Source of the DNA: Enoplosus armatus
Lineage: Eukaryota; Chordata; Actinopteri; Centrarchiformes; Enoplosidae
Length of the DNA stretch: 64,000 nt
Direction: 5' to 3'
NCBI RefSeq assembly: GCF_043641665.1
Contig: NC_092186.1
Coordinates: 22,793,501-22,857,500 of the forward strand
Both the position numbers and the translations under genes were made by a program. Shown in pieces: positions 1 through 13,211 of the stretch (position 1 is its first letter; the number at the start of each line of letters is the position of its first letter). The notes below the pieces were generated by a model. That model was not told the origin of the DNA and made no database searches. It saw nothing but the letters and a program-made list of their open reading frames with translations.

Positions 1-1550
1 CATGCTCTGTACTGAGTCCCTTCTAGGTCACATTTCAGACAAAGCGGGGGACTTTCTTTTTTTTCCAGAAATCCAGATATAAAGATCTCAGTCTGGTTAT
101 GACGTAAGTGTAAAACGCTGTTATATTGTCCCGCAGGCGGTTGTGCTGCAAATTTGATGTCTTATTATTTAAAGCCAGCGATTTAAATGGCACTCAGATT
201 CCTGCGTCGCTTCTCTCTCGCGCGCTCCGTTGCCGCGATATTAAAAGTGGAAACAGTGAGCCAGAGCACATCTCACTGAGTCTCCGGCTTACAAAAACAG
301 CCGTGTCACTGGATTGAGTAATGAGTCCGGCAGTGCGGCAGATGAGGGGGCGGGCAAAGTTGTAGAAAACGACTTTGTCATGATTTTTCGTTTCTCCCAC
401 AAAAAGAGGAAGACAGTGGAAACCCCTGGGCATTGTGGGAGCTGCTGTTGGTTTTGGGAAGAGGCCCCGTATAGGCGTCGTCCTATCATGCCTGCTTTGA
501 TCCACATGCATTTGCATGGCAGGGCAAAGAACACAGTTAACAGTTGAGCGGGTTAGGAAAAAAGGGCCAGCACCAGCGTGGATTGTTGGTTTTTGCTTGC
601 TGCCTAAATTTGCTCCACCAAGCGAGCTGCTGCTGCAGATGGGCCCGAGTGAGTGGAAGAGGACAGAGAGAGAGGGGGGGGGGGGCAGATGAGGGGTTTG
701 TGGTGTGTGCTGCAAAAATGTCCATCTGGGATATAATCATGGGTTTAGTCTTAAAACATACTTTCCTGAAACATTTGGTTGAAAAAAAATCTCTTATTTG
801 ACTTCTTCTTGCCAGTATTTTGAAAGATAATCTCCCTCTGATTTGAAAAGTGACTTGAAAAGTGTCTACTTTTTTTTTTTATATATATATATATATAATG
901 TAAAGGCTGAGTGTTGCATTCAGACGAGAGGCTAATAAGCGAACAGCACACGGATGAGCTAAGAGAGCCGGCATGTCACACCAGTTTAATTTAAAATCGG
1001 AGGTAGTGGAAAGGATTATCCCGGGGTCAGAGTTCAGTCCAAAGCTTGCAAAACATGCTCAGCGCGCGCAGGCCCTCCATTGTTTCAAACCACGGTTCGC
1101 TCAAAGGAAGCAGAAAGGTGTCATCAACGTGAGCGGGGAACGCGCAGCAGTTTGGGGTCGGCGCTCACTCCTTCTGATCCGTACTTAATCTGTTTGTTTG
1201 TCTTTCTTTAAATGAGTGTTGAAAGTGCTGTTTCCTATTCTCGGCTGCTTTCATTTTACACTGCATGCGACAAATATTGGACTCCTTAAATTGTCCCTTA
1301 TTAATTCTATAAGAGAGGCAGAGGAATGGGAGCTTTTAAAACCTTCAGACACTTTTAATATGGACGGCAAAAGAGACTACAACTCAGTATCGGAGCGATG
1401 TCTCTGATATTTAATACATTCAGTGTAAACTAAATGCCAGAATCTAAACTCATCATCCTGAGTCCAGCACAACAGACAAGATACAAAGTGTTTGTGAGCT
1501 TTAGAGATGCTGGTCGGCGGATTTTCCAGCAGTTTCCTCCCGTTTCCGTT

Positions 1551-1692
1551 CATTATGCTAAGCTAAGCTAACCCGGCTGCTGGCGGTAGCTTCCCATTTA
1601 CTACGCGGACGATGAGAGTGGCCCGGACCTTCTCATCTAACGCTCGGCACCAAAGCTAATTAGCATATTTCCCAAAATGCTGACCCATTTCA
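1551..1692. repeat. Degraded fragment of a teleost miniature inverted-repeat element
   Basis: The fragment carries the 'gctaagctaagcta' motif near 1557 and ends in 'tttcccaaaatg' near 1670. The same arrangement closes the fuller copy at 19554-19977, so this looks like the right half of one copy. Family assignment is from recognition of a common teleost repeat, not from a database search. Confidence 0.5.
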
Positions 1693-3161
1693 GTAAATAG
1701 GTGTTTAAAGTGCTTCTCCTTATTTTCAGTTTACACTGAATGTACCCACGCTTCCCTTCTTAATTCTGTAGGAGAAGGAGTTTCATGAGAGCAGGACTTT
1801 CGAGCTCAGTTCAGACACGGAGGGCGCAAGAAAGACTACTGATCAGTATCAGAGAGATCGTCAGTGTCGATCAAGTGTAAGATCTAACTGAAGTGCTTCA
1901 AAACATCCACTCGATTGACTCTCAGTGGGAAGGAAGGCTGCACTCACTAGTCCGGAGTGGTAATGGATGTGAGTCAGTAGAGTCTTACAGGGCGGCTGTT
2001 TGAGACGTCAGCAGGTCCTTCAGTGGCTCTCAGCAACAAGCGGCATGACCTCAGAGCATTTGCAACATAAGCTTTCAATCACACTTTATTTGCAGATCAT
2101 CCCGGTTTGGATAAAACAAACGCACGGTGAATCACTGTGAAAGACGTTTGGATTCAGGGGACACTTTTAGCGGCCTTCACTGGTGATTAAGCCCTCAGCT
2201 CGATCCTGCTTTGGCTTTTGAGTGGAAGCAAAGCTTCTAAAGTGATTCCAATGATGGGAGACTGGTTCCGATGTTTGTCCCCCTCTCCCTCAGAAAGGCG
2301 AAAGCAGCGTGTCCCAAGCCCTGATGGTTGAACGCTCAGCGCGGTTATTGATCCTAGTTTGTGGTCTTTCGTTTGCCTTGCCTGACATGTCTTTTCCATA
2401 GCCTACTTCCCTACTTTGCCCCCCCCCCCAATCCACCCACCCACCCTCGGCAGTCCTCCAGTGAAGACATGGAAAGTCATTAACAAGTGCCCCCTTTGTT
2501 GCCGAACAAACACAGATGGTATTTGGCTCACGCATGGGGGATTAGCTGAACCCTGGGCCGGCCGGGGAAGCAGGCAACCACTTTACAAAGAGCTGCAGGC
2601 CTGTGTGGGTGTCAGAGTGGTTCTTAAACTGCGGGTCGGGAATCAGAAACGATTTGCCGACGTATTTCTGACGAATCTGAGAGCGCCGCTGTTTCCAGAG
2701 CTGCGAGTGGGGTTTGCTCGTTTTGGGTTTCGGGCAGGGGTTGGGGGGGGGGGGTATTTCTTCAACGGAAAAGTTGAATAAACAGCAGTGTGAAGCTTTA
2801 CCGCGCCACCGGACAAGGCAGCGACACCCCCCCCCCCCCCCCCCCAGTGCTGTGGGGGCGTACGGGACAGGCAGGGTGGGGGCAGGACGGAGAACAAACC
2901 CCCATTTGTTCTCCCGTCGAGGCATTGACTGCAGCGCTGACAAGAGGAGTGACCTTCCGCTTTGTTTGAACAAGAGGTCAAAGGTAGAGCCGTGCCCCGG
3001 TGCATTGTGTGCCTTGTAGTGTTTGGTGGCACATTTGGAAACACTGAACGTCTGAATTGGTTAGAAAAAGAAAAAAAAAACATTTACATGAAAATACTTT
3101 TAGCTGCGATCATCTGTAGGTTGAAGTGCATGTTTTGAAGCATTGTGTCGGAGGGGCACGC

Positions 3162-3184
3162 GGGGGGGGGGGGGGGGGGGGGGG
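3162..3184. repeat. Poly-G run, 23 bases
   Basis: An uninterrupted run of 23 G lies in the presumed syde2 intron. It is one of several long G or C homopolymers in the window; others are at 2827-2845, 3392-3411, 18874-18892 and 34459-34482. Exact lengths of such runs are often unreliable in assemblies. Confidence 0.9.
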
Positions 3185-4639
3185 TCGTTTTTCTTTCTTG
3201 CTGGGCTGCTTTTGATTGCAGTACATGCGGGCGGAGATAAATGGGAGTGCAGCTCATATCTCTGCTGGTGTAAAGCCAGAATCCCGACAGTTCAAATGTG
3301 AGAGAACAGACACTCAGCGTGGGCTTGTTGTCAGCTTGGCCGTGAAGGAAAGTGAAGCACCTGCAGGGGAAGCACACCTGTTCACCCTCCACCCCCCCCC
3401 CCCCCCCCCCCTCCACCCCGAGCCCACGACCTTGTGTGTGTGCATATGCGTGTTTGTGTTCATGTTTCACTGGGCATGTGTATGTTGCTGCGCGTGTGGA
3501 TCGAGCACCAACGGGCTAAGGCACAAAAGCAAACACTAGCGCTGACTCATAGCGGGCTAATGATTTACCTGAATGGCTGTGTTCCTCCTCGCTTCAGACG
3601 AACACGAGCACATGTGCACGTACACAAGGTCTGACTGACTTCAAGTGATTGCAATGGAAAGTGCCTCGTCGCCACACATTGCATGCGAGGCACAGCGAGG
3701 ATGTTTTGTTTCATTGCTAACGTAAAACAGTGCTGCTGTTATAGATGGTCTGCCTCACAGCACAGGGAAGGTCAAAGGGTCTACGATGCCAGAGTTTCCA
3801 TTTTGAGGGGGGGGGGGGGGGCTCTGCTTTTTATTTGCACACTCGCTTAACCAAAAAAAGGAGCCTTGCTTTGCCGAGATAAGGGTAAAAACATGTGGCT
3901 CGTTTTCGCTCCCAGGCGGTCTGATTTCCTGCGATGAAACAAGCTGATTGTTATTATTATCTCAAGTAAAGATTGACAACAGGAAGCCGGAGGATGTTCA
4001 CAAAGCATCTCTGTGTAATATGTTTCGGGAAATCAGCGTGTCTCGAGGAGCGTTACGGAGAGTGAATGCGTCTTGTGTTTATGTGTCCCTATCGCGTTCT
4101 GCTCATGCCGTCCCAAACCTGATGAAGATGACGATGATGATAACGGAGGCGTTCAAGAATGTGAATTGGGACTGAAAACAAACATGCAAACGTGCCGCCA
4201 CAGACCGGCCACGCTGCCGCACAGGGCACGGGGGACACGTCTAATTGCGGGGACATTTTATGTCCAGTTTTAAGTGCATGTCGGCCTGAAGCCGCGTTCA
4301 GGTCTGACCCCGCTGACTTAGAGCTGCCATGGTGTTGGTCTACCTGAGACGGGAGGGCTGACATAGTGCGCCAGTGAGCTTGTTTGGGTATGAGTTGTTT
4401 TTCTTCGGAGCCACCACTGACTGCCTCAGGAATGCACAACATCTCTCTGTATCTGTGTGTGTGTGTGTGTGTTTCTCTGCTGGTGCCAGGACCTGTCGAA
4501 TCTCGAGTTCAGAGGAAAGAGTGGCTTCGAAAGCAAGACAACAAAGTTGCCGTTTTTGTTCTGTTAAGATGGTAGCTGGCACAATAACAATATTTTTTTT
4601 TTTTTTTTTTGTCGCATGCTGATGGAGTCACCGTGTTCA

Positions 4640-4870
4640 CCATCTTGGTTTAGCCTTTTAGGATGCTAACGTTTGATAATTAACACTAAACGCAAAGTAC
4701 AGCTGAGGTTGGTGGGAAATATAATTCATGTTGCAGCTGTTTGGTCACTGGTTTAAGCATATTGGACAAATTATTGACCAGATTATAGAGCTGATGAAAA
4801 GTCTAGCGATCACTTAAGTTATTGGGATTCGTCCTCTGGGGAACGTGCAAAGTTTCCAGGAGCTCACTCT
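4640..4870. repeat. Interspersed teleost repeat fragment
   Basis: The string running through 'ggatgctaacgtttgataat', 'taaacgcaaagtacagctga' and 'attggacaaattattgacca' resembles a non-autonomous repeat seen widely in perciform introns. A related 'gcatgctaac' fragment is at 22570-22690. Boundaries are approximate and the family name is not known to me. Confidence 0.5.
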
Positions 4871-6833
4871 CAGGAGGAACGCGGCGCTGTTGTCTGTGCT
4901 GAAGCAGATACCGAACCTAAATGCTAATCTGAGACTTTGCGCAACACCGAACCGAATTTAGATCCTCTAATTCACTCACACTCTAATCCTGAATTCAAAA
5001 GCTCTTGTGCTCATGTAGCAGTTCATGTGTCATCACCTATAAAAAAACCCCCACTGAAATTTAAGGTTCATTCTTAAACATTTGTCCGTTAACTTTATTC
5101 TCCAGGGATGAATGGGGAGGTGGACCTGCAATGCCAGTTAGGAATCGTCTGAAACGGCTTTAAGCCCCGGGCTCCCTTAAAGAGCAGAGCGGGGACTTAC
5201 CGGGATTAAACAGCGAGCGTGTTAAGTTGTGCCGTCCGTTCTCCCCACTGGGCCTAAAGGGATGTCGGTGGATTTACAGCGAGTCGTATTGTAGTTTGCT
5301 GTAAATAGAAGGTAAGAAGCAAAACACTTCGGGTGTCTGGGAGATAATCCAGAGGTGTAGAAGTGATGAAGTAGGAGCTCCCATTTACAGCATCCACAAA
5401 TTATCTTATTGAAATGTGAAGCGGTGTTGATGAGTAGGAGATCCTCAGTGCACGGGTATAAGCTTAGGTAGATATAGAAGTAACCGATAGAAAGGAAAAG
5501 GTCAAGCGAGGCTTTAACAGGGAAGTATTTCTCGAGTGCTTAGCTGAATACGAAGTACGTGGAGAAAATGTTTCCCGCATTAACTCGTGAAAAAGGTTAT
5601 GTGAGGGGGGGTCATGTTCACGTGGCCCTCAAGCTGATTTACATAGTCGTACCTTCTACCAGAGATGCAGGTTTGTCGTGAGCCAATGAGAAAATCCCCT
5701 GAACAATGCAACAGCTTTCGCCACCAAACCTATTCGGCTCACAACACACAATGTATTAACTCCCTCAATTCTGTATCAATTATTAAGTTCTGCTGGAGCG
5801 TATATTAGTTCAGGCAGGCACACAAGTCATTTTATTGCCACGTGTTGGCGTCTTTCTATAGGCTTCCGTATAAACATTTGGCACTCACTCACAGCAGTGC
5901 TGAGCTCTGCATCCATGCTGCTCCACCGCTGCCTGCTGTCAGAGATGTAACTCCATCTCCCCCAGCCGCCTCCTGCGTGAGCATTTAATCGCACATGCAT
6001 TATGCACGCAATAAAAAATACTTCCAGCCAAGCGACTGTGCTTGATCAATTTTGATGCTTCTCTTTTTCTCGTCCATTGTGAGCCTGACAGCGCTACAGG
6101 GATGTAATGCTGAAACTGTGGCCCTTGCATTTTATTTGCTGGTCATTCGATCATTGCAGTGACATTAGCCTTTCGGTCGTATAAAGTGTTATTCTTGTCA
6201 GTCTTCACAGACATTCAGGGTGTATTAGTTTGGAGCATAACCAGTATTGCTGATTACACAGCCCCCAGCTGTCTGTGAAAGCTGATCCAGCTCCATGCAG
6301 AGGGAGAAGAGAGCAGACACTCACCACAAAGAGCTGTCGCACTGCCAAGAGCCTTTCTTATTCCCGTATTTATTCTTTTTTCTTTTTTTTCCCTTCACCT
6401 TTTGCCTTTGATGAAAAGACATGCCAGTGATATTTCAGGGGCTTAGTGGAGACAGGCAGCGTGGGTTTCATGTTTTCCCGTAGCTTTCGTCTGAGCTGCG
6501 GCAGCAGGAGGCTGAAGTCACAGGTGTGAACGCGCCGCCACTGACACCAACACTCCCCCTCCCCCCCCAGACACGCCTGACTCCAATCAGGCATCTCGGC
6601 AGACGCCACAGGTTCAAACAATGGGACCTCGATTTGCAGCCAAGAGAGTGCACCAGGTTCAGTCGTTCAAAAGAGACGGAAAATGAAAGCTTTGACACGG
6701 CATGACGATAAATGATTAGTGGTTTGTCAGGTCTGTGTCGAGGAAAAGTGTGGGAAAACTGCATGACCCTCAGCCATGCTGCAAACACCAAGTTTAACTT
6801 CTTGAACTCTTCTCTTTCTCTCCCACTTTCCAG

Positions 6834-7656
6834 GAGTACTGAAGGACTACCTGCGAGAGCTGCCCTACCCTCTGATCACCAAGCCCCTGTATGAGGCGGT
6901 GTTGGACACCATGGCCACGAGGCCTCTGCGGATCGGGGCAGCGGGCTGCGAGAACGACCAGGCCGACTCGGAGCACACCGTCAGCCTGCTGGACAACCTG
7001 CCGGAGGTGGAGAGGGTGAGCAAGACCAACTGTGCGCCCCCCCCCCCCCCCACCGCGGCCTCTCACATGCCGTCATCATGCTAGAATATTGTCACAGATG
7101 TGGTTGTGAAAGGGGGTAATTGTGGCATAGATAATGATCGTCATGATGATAATGCTACAGATCTCTCCTGTTTAACTGTTACGTAGGCTTTTACAACGGG
7201 TGATATTAGCGGTGGCATTCAGTCCACAAGCCTGTGTCTTTTTCTCTGCACCTTTTCACTGTCATTGGTCTTGGATTTTGGGCCACACATTCCTTAGACA
7301 TGGAGCTTTTTGCTGCTACAAATAGCTTGATGAAGGAGTGTGTGCGGTGTAGCTCTGCTGCTGCCGCCGGTGGTACTCCCACAGCTACTAATCATAATAA
7401 CGACATGTGTTATTTGTACATCAGATGACACTGCGGAGGCTTCTTGACCACCTAAAGTTGGTAGCATCCTACCAGGAAGTCAACAAGATGACGTGTCAGA
7501 ACCTGGCGGTGTGTTTCGGCCCGGTGCTGCTCAGCCAGCGTCAGGAGGCGTCGTGCCACACCAACCGAGTCTTCATCGACTCCGAGGAGCTGGCGAGCGC
7601 ACTGCACTTCAAAAAACACATCGAAGTCCTGCACTACCTGCTGCAGCTCTGGCCAG
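6834..7656 (+). other. syde2: C-terminal half of the RhoGAP domain of SYDE2 (two exons)
   Basis: Exon 6834-7015 begins with the last two bases of a codon and ends in phase 0 before GTGAGC. Exon 7425-7656 begins in phase 0 after CAG and ends in phase 1 before GTGAGC. Together they encode about 137 residues, including the '[13 protein letters not shown]' helix typical of RhoGAP domains and a histidine-rich end leading to 'LHYLLQLWP'. A C run in the 409-base intron between them, near 7036-7050, lies just after the donor. Confidence 0.88.
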
Positions 7657-9280
7657 GTGAGCGATTGTTTTATGGGTTTATGTTATTTTGCCATGTCAAA
7701 TGCGGTTCCACCGGGTGTTTCGGTTTGGAACGTAGTCGTTCTGCTTGAGGGTCTTGTACAAATCGGCGCCAGCTCTGTGGTTCAACTCTACACCGCAAAG
7801 GGCCGTTGAAGGGCTGGCCCGCTTTGATCCTTGAGGTTATCCACAACTGGCACAAGCACAGCTCTGATAGCCATTTACCACCATCTGTTGGCTCCGCAGA
7901 CATGAAACTCTCCACAGAGCGCGTCATCGTGGCAGAGTGAGCCAATCAGAGCCAAGCCAGTAAGCCCCAGTGTGAAGCAAACTTTTGAGGCGTGGCCTGG
8001 TCTTAAGATAAATCACCAGCCAAGGACAGATACCAGGCAGATACCCAGTACCAGCTTCCCTCAGCACAGGTCATCTGTCTGCCGGCACAGCTGTTCTCTG
8101 CCAGCTGCAGCTGTCCGCTCAGTGTGAGATATGAAGGGGACCCAAAGAATATTATTCAGGAGGCAGTCGAGAGTGATGAAAACGGGCTGCAGGCGGCGCA
8201 GAATTTGTTTTGGTCACAGCAACCAAGTTGATTGTTTTTTAACTTTCACTGCGTTTCATTTCTTAAATGTGGCGTCCAATCCATGTGTGAGCCGTCCACG
8301 TGCCACTGTAACCCAGTTAAAGTATCAGCCACTGCAGAAAATGTAACAAAGCATTACCAGCGTGTTCTGCCTACACGCAGGTTTAAAAGACAAGACTGAG
8401 TGTACGGTAGTAGTCAGTGGAAAAGATGCATTTTCCCCTGTGGGTTATTATACTCTTTGCAAATCCATTATACAGTTTGTAAATATGCACGCTCATCAAT
8501 CCAAAACTAAGCTTGCTTAACTGGAAGAAAGCTATCATTCAGAGTGCAGTGATCCCCCCCCACACCCATTGTTTCAGGGTGTCTCAAGGCGAGCCGTCTG
8601 TCAAAATTCACACGCATGCTGCATTTCGAAAAGCCTTTTTCCCGAAGGGCTCCCAACATCACATCGAGCGGCCTTGATCCCAGAACTCCTCGGAGCTCCT
8701 TCCCCCCGTAAACCTGCAGCCTTAGCCAGCTCTGCCGATGGACGTCTGAAGAGGGGCCCGACTCTGCGTCTGGCCTGGCCTCTACATTTAACGGCATCCT
8801 CAAGGCTCCCACAGTGAGCCAGTTCTGTGTAAACCGCTGGGCGACTGAATAGGTCAGCATCTGTGAATCCCGTAATTGCAGGTCGCCTGGTGAAGCACAA
8901 GTAGAGTTTGAAACGATAAGCGAAAAGAGGACTGAACATACAAGCAGACAATGACGGAGGGCGATGGGGTCAAGTGGCCTGAAGAGAATCGTTTATAATC
9001 TTCAGCTGAAGCCTGCGCTTGTTCGGCACTCCCGTCTGCAGCTGATGTCACCCATGGCCCATAATGACCGGTGATATCCTTGACGAAGCTTTCGGTCCAG
9101 GTTCAAGCCTCTGTTTACACCCTCAGTGACGTCTCCGTTCTGTCCGCCTCCCCGGCTCAGAGCGCAGCACGCCTGGACCGTAATTAAAGAAGTTCCAGGC
9201 TTAACCTTAGCCCTCAGCCCCTGGAGCTTCACCCTAACATTTCACCATCATTATGGGGTATTTTCAGCTGCCTCTTCACA

Positions 9281-9318
<38 letters not shown>

Positions 9319-9587
9319 ACCCAGCCAGCCCTCCGAGGCATTGTTGCTCAGTGTGTGCATGTCTTTGGGCAAGTACAAGGACGTCAGACGCCGCTGACTC
9401 TATTTACAGGAAGTGTGAGAGAGCATGAGCATATGTGTGTTGAAGAGGCTAAGAGGAGGTGTGGGGGGAATGGGGGGGGGGGGGGTGTTGCGTGTTCAGC
9501 AGTGTGAATTGTGTGGTTTGCCAACTGTATGTGTGAGTAGATGTGAGCAGATGGTTAGACAGACAGAATGACAGGAAGGAGAGGATA

Positions 9588-9623
<36 letters not shown>

Positions 9624-11809
9624 ATTTGTTTTCTTGTTAGTGTGCTCGTGTCCAGAAGTAACGCTTACAAATCTAGCAGCTGTACTTTGTCCTTAACGCA
9701 CATTTTATCTTTGCCTCCATTTTCTCTGCTGACGGCTAATAATTCAAATTCTCCCCAGTGAATCATGTCTGAAACGAAATAACACGTTGCCTCTCAACGG
9801 AGGATAATTTCTGTTTGTTTAAGGTGATAATTGCTTTGAGTCCTTAGCCTCAGGAGAGTTTGCGAGGCATGCAGACGCTGCACACGAACACTGCATCAGC
9901 TACTGCCACTCCAGATGAATGAAATGGAGTCATAATCCATCATTATTTTGTTTTTAAGGCATGTAGGGATAATGTTTGTAAAGCCCTCAAGGTCCTCCGC
10001 AGACAAAATACGGTATTGTTTTGTATTGTACCTCTTGTGCGTGACTTCCAGCCCAAACTTGTAACACTTTTCGTTTTTTTGTGTTCCTTCCCAGTGCAGT
10101 AAGGGAGAGCTAGCGGTGTCAACAAGTGTAGGTACACAGAGATAAAGGCAGACAGGTAACCCGGACTGTGCTAGTTGTGTTGGAGTGCTCACTGTTCTGT
10201 TTTGTTGAGGCACAGTCAGATGATTCTTTCATAATGTCCAAACAGGGGTTTTAGTTTAGTTAATGTTTAAGTTTGGTTTAGTCAGCGGTTGGTAACTAAC
10301 GGTACAGGAGGATGGCATCAGAGTGTGGTGGCGTGACTTCAGCATGTGTTTGTCTGACTTTGAGCACGGCATGGCATGTTCATATTATTTTGGCAGGGCG
10401 TGTGTTACATGTCTTTGTAGCCCTGATAGAGGTTCATTCAAATAAGCCGGTGGTCTTTTTTTTTTCAAATGGTAGGAGTCAGCTATGTTACGAAAACCCC
10501 CCAAAAAGAAACGTTTTCAAGGCATGTTTTTAAATGTCAGTTGGAACATGAAGTCACCAACGGGGGACTTAAGGGTTCAGTTCACCCAAATTACAAAGAA
10601 AAAATGATATTTTGTCCCTTACTCCTGGTGATATCTGGCTCTGCAGAGAGTTTTTGGTTTTTGTGCTTACATTTTGAGATTTTGTGGAATTTTACCTGCG
10701 GCACATTCACTGGAACTGCTTCCTACCAACTTTCAGACACACATAAAAGGGGAAAAAGATATCTGCGTGGCTAGATACCACCAGGGGTATATGAGAGAAT
10801 GTGTTCATTTAATCTTTTGTAATTTGGGTGAACTCACCCTTTAAACAATGATTTCGTTATTTCGGGAAATATTCTTTCCAAAAGTAAAAGAAATCCACAT
10901 AATAACACCTCTAGCTGTCCCCACCAGCTTCAGTCTTTATGCTAAGCTAAGCTAAGCTTACCTGTAGCTACATATGACTCACACAACTCAACGTACTTAC
11001 TAGCCTGAATACATCTGATTAACGCTGCCTGTCTTTTGTCTCTCTTGCTGTCTGCTCCTCCAGTTGTGGATCCATATGGCCAGTCCTCCCCCCAGCCCCC
11101 TGCAGCCTCTTTGGCTCCGGCCTCATCTGACCTGCTGTCAGCTCCTCCATTACGGCGGAGGAAAGAGCGCCCCCAGGTCCTGAACCTCTCTGAAGCGGAG
11201 ATGGCGGGCGTTCTGCGGCCCAAGCCGGGGCGCCTGGACAGCCCCAGCAACCGCTACGCCGGCGACTGGAGCGGCTGCGGCGAGAGCTACTTCCCTTGCG
11301 ACATTCTGCTGCCTCCCAGCAAAGAGGAGGCGGACTATGATGACGTGCCCTCCGAAGACACAGAGGCAGCTGAGGAGGGGCAGGAGGGGCAGGAGGGGCA
11401 GGAGAAGCTTGCGGATGCGGAGGAAGATGATGGGCAGAAGGTCACAAGCCCTGTGTCTGAACCCGCTGAGCTGGAGCAACCTCAGAGAGAGGAGGTGGTG
11501 AAGGAGGAGGAAAAGGAGGAAGAGGAGGGCGAGAATCATGTAGAGAGTGATAGTTCAGGCAATGGGCCGCCATTAGAGGACGAGGACGAGGAGGAGGAGG
11601 AGGAGGAGGAGGAGGAGAGGGTGTGCGACCACATCCTGCCCCCTCGTCTGCCCAAAGAGCACACCTACCAGGCTTACATGAAGATCCAGGACATCAGCCC
11701 CGTGCTGAGCAACCGGGTCAACCTGAGAGACCTGCAGGAGAGCATCGACACCCTGATAGGAAACCTGGAGAGAGAGCTCAACAAGAACAAGCTCAACGTC
11801 GGATACTGA
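6834..11809 (+). CDS. syde2: SYDE2 (synapse defective Rho GTPase homolog 2), 3' coding exons, partial
   Basis: Three coding exons join in frame: 6834-7015, 7425-7656 and 11064-11809 (TGA). All have AG acceptors and GT donors. The first two encode the second half of a RhoGAP domain: '[13 protein letters not shown]', then '[11 protein letters not shown]' and '[17 protein letters not shown]', hallmarks of the fold. RhoGAPs stimulate GTP hydrolysis on Rho-family proteins; SYDE proteins are the vertebrate relatives of worm SYD-1, which acts in presynaptic assembly. The arginine finger and the N-terminal regions lie before the window. The last exon is acidic and low in complexity, then ends in a conserved tail '[20 protein letters not shown]'. 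SYDE2 is chosen over SYDE1 mainly because dnai3 and mcoln3 follow, as in other vertebrates. No bridging exon was seen in the 3.4 kb last intron. Confidence 0.88.
9294..9320. repeat. (CA)n microsatellite
   Basis: A perfect CA repeat of about 13 units follows a short CT repeat. It lies in the last intron of syde2. Confidence 0.95.
9589..9622. repeat. (TG)17 microsatellite
   Basis: A perfect TG repeat in the last intron of syde2, about 270 bases after the CA repeat at 9294-9320. Confidence 0.95.
10569..10844. mobile_element. Miniature inverted-repeat element flanked by TTAA
   Basis: The left end reads 'gggttcagttcacccaaatt' and the right end is its near inverse, 'aatttgggtgaactcaccc'. The inverted arms are about 24 bases with one small gap and a mismatch. 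The sequence TTAA occurs at both ends (10569-10572 and 10841-10844), as expected for target-site duplication by piggyBac-type transposases. There is no coding capacity in the 270 bases. The arms match a repeat I recognise as common in teleost introns; the piggyBac link is inferred from TTAA only. Confidence 0.65.
11064..11809 (+). other. syde2: Last coding exon of syde2 with acidic low-complexity tract
   Basis: The exon starts with two bases completing a valine codon and runs 746 bases to a TGA at 11807-11809. It encodes a proline/serine-rich start, a short '[15 protein letters not shown]' region, three tandem copies of a Gly-Gln-Glu triplet near 11377-11405, and glutamate/aspartate runs near 11500-11540 and 11575-11620. 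The final 60 residues are again well-ordered looking and helical, ending '[10 protein letters not shown]'. The glutamate runs are GAG/GAA repeats, so their length may vary between individuals. Confidence 0.85.
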
Positions 11810-13211
11810 CTCCTACCCCACACACATCCACTCACACGCTCATGAAAGCCTGATGAGGTTTGGGGAAGACCTTCTTTTACTGATCAAGGTGCTTCAGGAT
11901 ACAGCCACAGTGTTTCCATGGAGATCCTGTGATGTCAACATGTGCTGCTGTGAAAACCGAAAGGATGAGATGAGACGAAATGTAACGGGGCACTTCTGGC
12001 ATTTGTACCTTACCCATAGACATTCCGTAATGTTTTTATTTTCTTTATGTCGTTGTTGTTGGTTTGTCTCAGTCCGGTTCTGTGTTCCATGTTGTTATTG
12101 TTGCTTCTCTTCTTATTAGAAGAACCCATTGACCCCTCAGGGGTTTAAAAGGTGCCTTAATTGTGTGAAGGTGGTACGTCAAGAGGAAAATCCACCCCGA
12201 AATAGAATGTCTCCCCTCGTGTGATCTTGATGCAGCTTTGGCAACCAACACAATAACCTCTGTGATGTTATGAGAGTTGTTCTTAAATCGAAAAAAAAAG
12301 GCTGCAGTATATTATATTTCTTAGCAGGTATGAATCCACCCTGGGTACTACGGGGCTCTACTCATGCAAGCTTTTAAGCAGTGCTACTGATGCCAACATT
12401 TGTAGAGCTTGGACAATATTTTATTCACTTTTCATACCAAAACATCCCAGTATTTTCTTGGCAGGCTTCTGAAGTAGCATTCGGACATTGGACGCTTCCA
12501 CATCTATGCAGTGGCAGGAAAAAGTCTGGGATGCGTTAGGCCTTTCATTTCATGAAATGGTTTCCAACAAAAATATGTAATTAGGTAATTCAATTAATAA
12601 CTTTTTTTTTTTCTTCAAAGAAAACAAAACCATCCTGTCGGTTCTACAGTCAAAGCAGGCCCTCTATCACTTTTGGCAGTGGAAGAAATATATGTGCCAA
12701 TGTTTAATTGAACTAGTTATTATTATTATTATTATTATTATTGACCATAACATGAGTCTCTAATGCTGAATGGCAAAACTCTGGGATTTGTTCTTAAATA
12801 CCGGAGCTTCCAGCTTCTACAGCCTATTTTTGGAGCATGCAAACCAAGATCATAGCAGGAAGGATGTGTACGTTCTGTTTTCGGGTGGATTTCCTTTTCA
12901 AGGCAGCAGAGAGCTTTTGTTATTGAGGTATGAAACACTAAATGTTGTACAACAATAATGCACTTATGAGGCAGGCAGTAGTGTAGATTGTCATTATAGT
13001 CCATGCAGTAAAAACATTCTGGCTGTGGAATGAATTGAGGGAGAAACAGCCGCCACTGAAACCTCCTTCTAAAGATAAATATGAGACAAGATGAGAGTAA
13101 TAACGCTCTTATCTCCTTTCTCAGAAAGCTGTACGGTAGAAATGTATTTGATCTTAAGCAGGCAACTAAAAACAAAATGTTTTACACGTGGCATCGCGTT
13201 CAGTTCAGGCT

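Larger units (their letters stand above)
1..6833 (+). other. syde2: Probable syde2 intron (5' part outside window)
   Basis: No coding exon is recognised here. The first exon at 6834 starts in the middle of the RhoGAP domain with two bases completing a split codon, so upstream exons, including the one with the catalytic arginine finger, must lie before position 1. I therefore read this stretch as intron. It contains long G or C runs (2827-2845, 3162-3184, 3392-3411), a TG repeat near 4455, and interspersed repeat fragments at 1551-1692 and 4640-4870. Open frames in this region are low in complexity or carried by C runs and are not supported as genes. Confidence 0.6.

Noticed and set aside
2416..3539. 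Open frames of 80-146 residues on both strands
   Set aside because: They run through poly-C or poly-G tracts, giving proline or glycine runs, have no recognisable domain and overlap each other on opposite strands.
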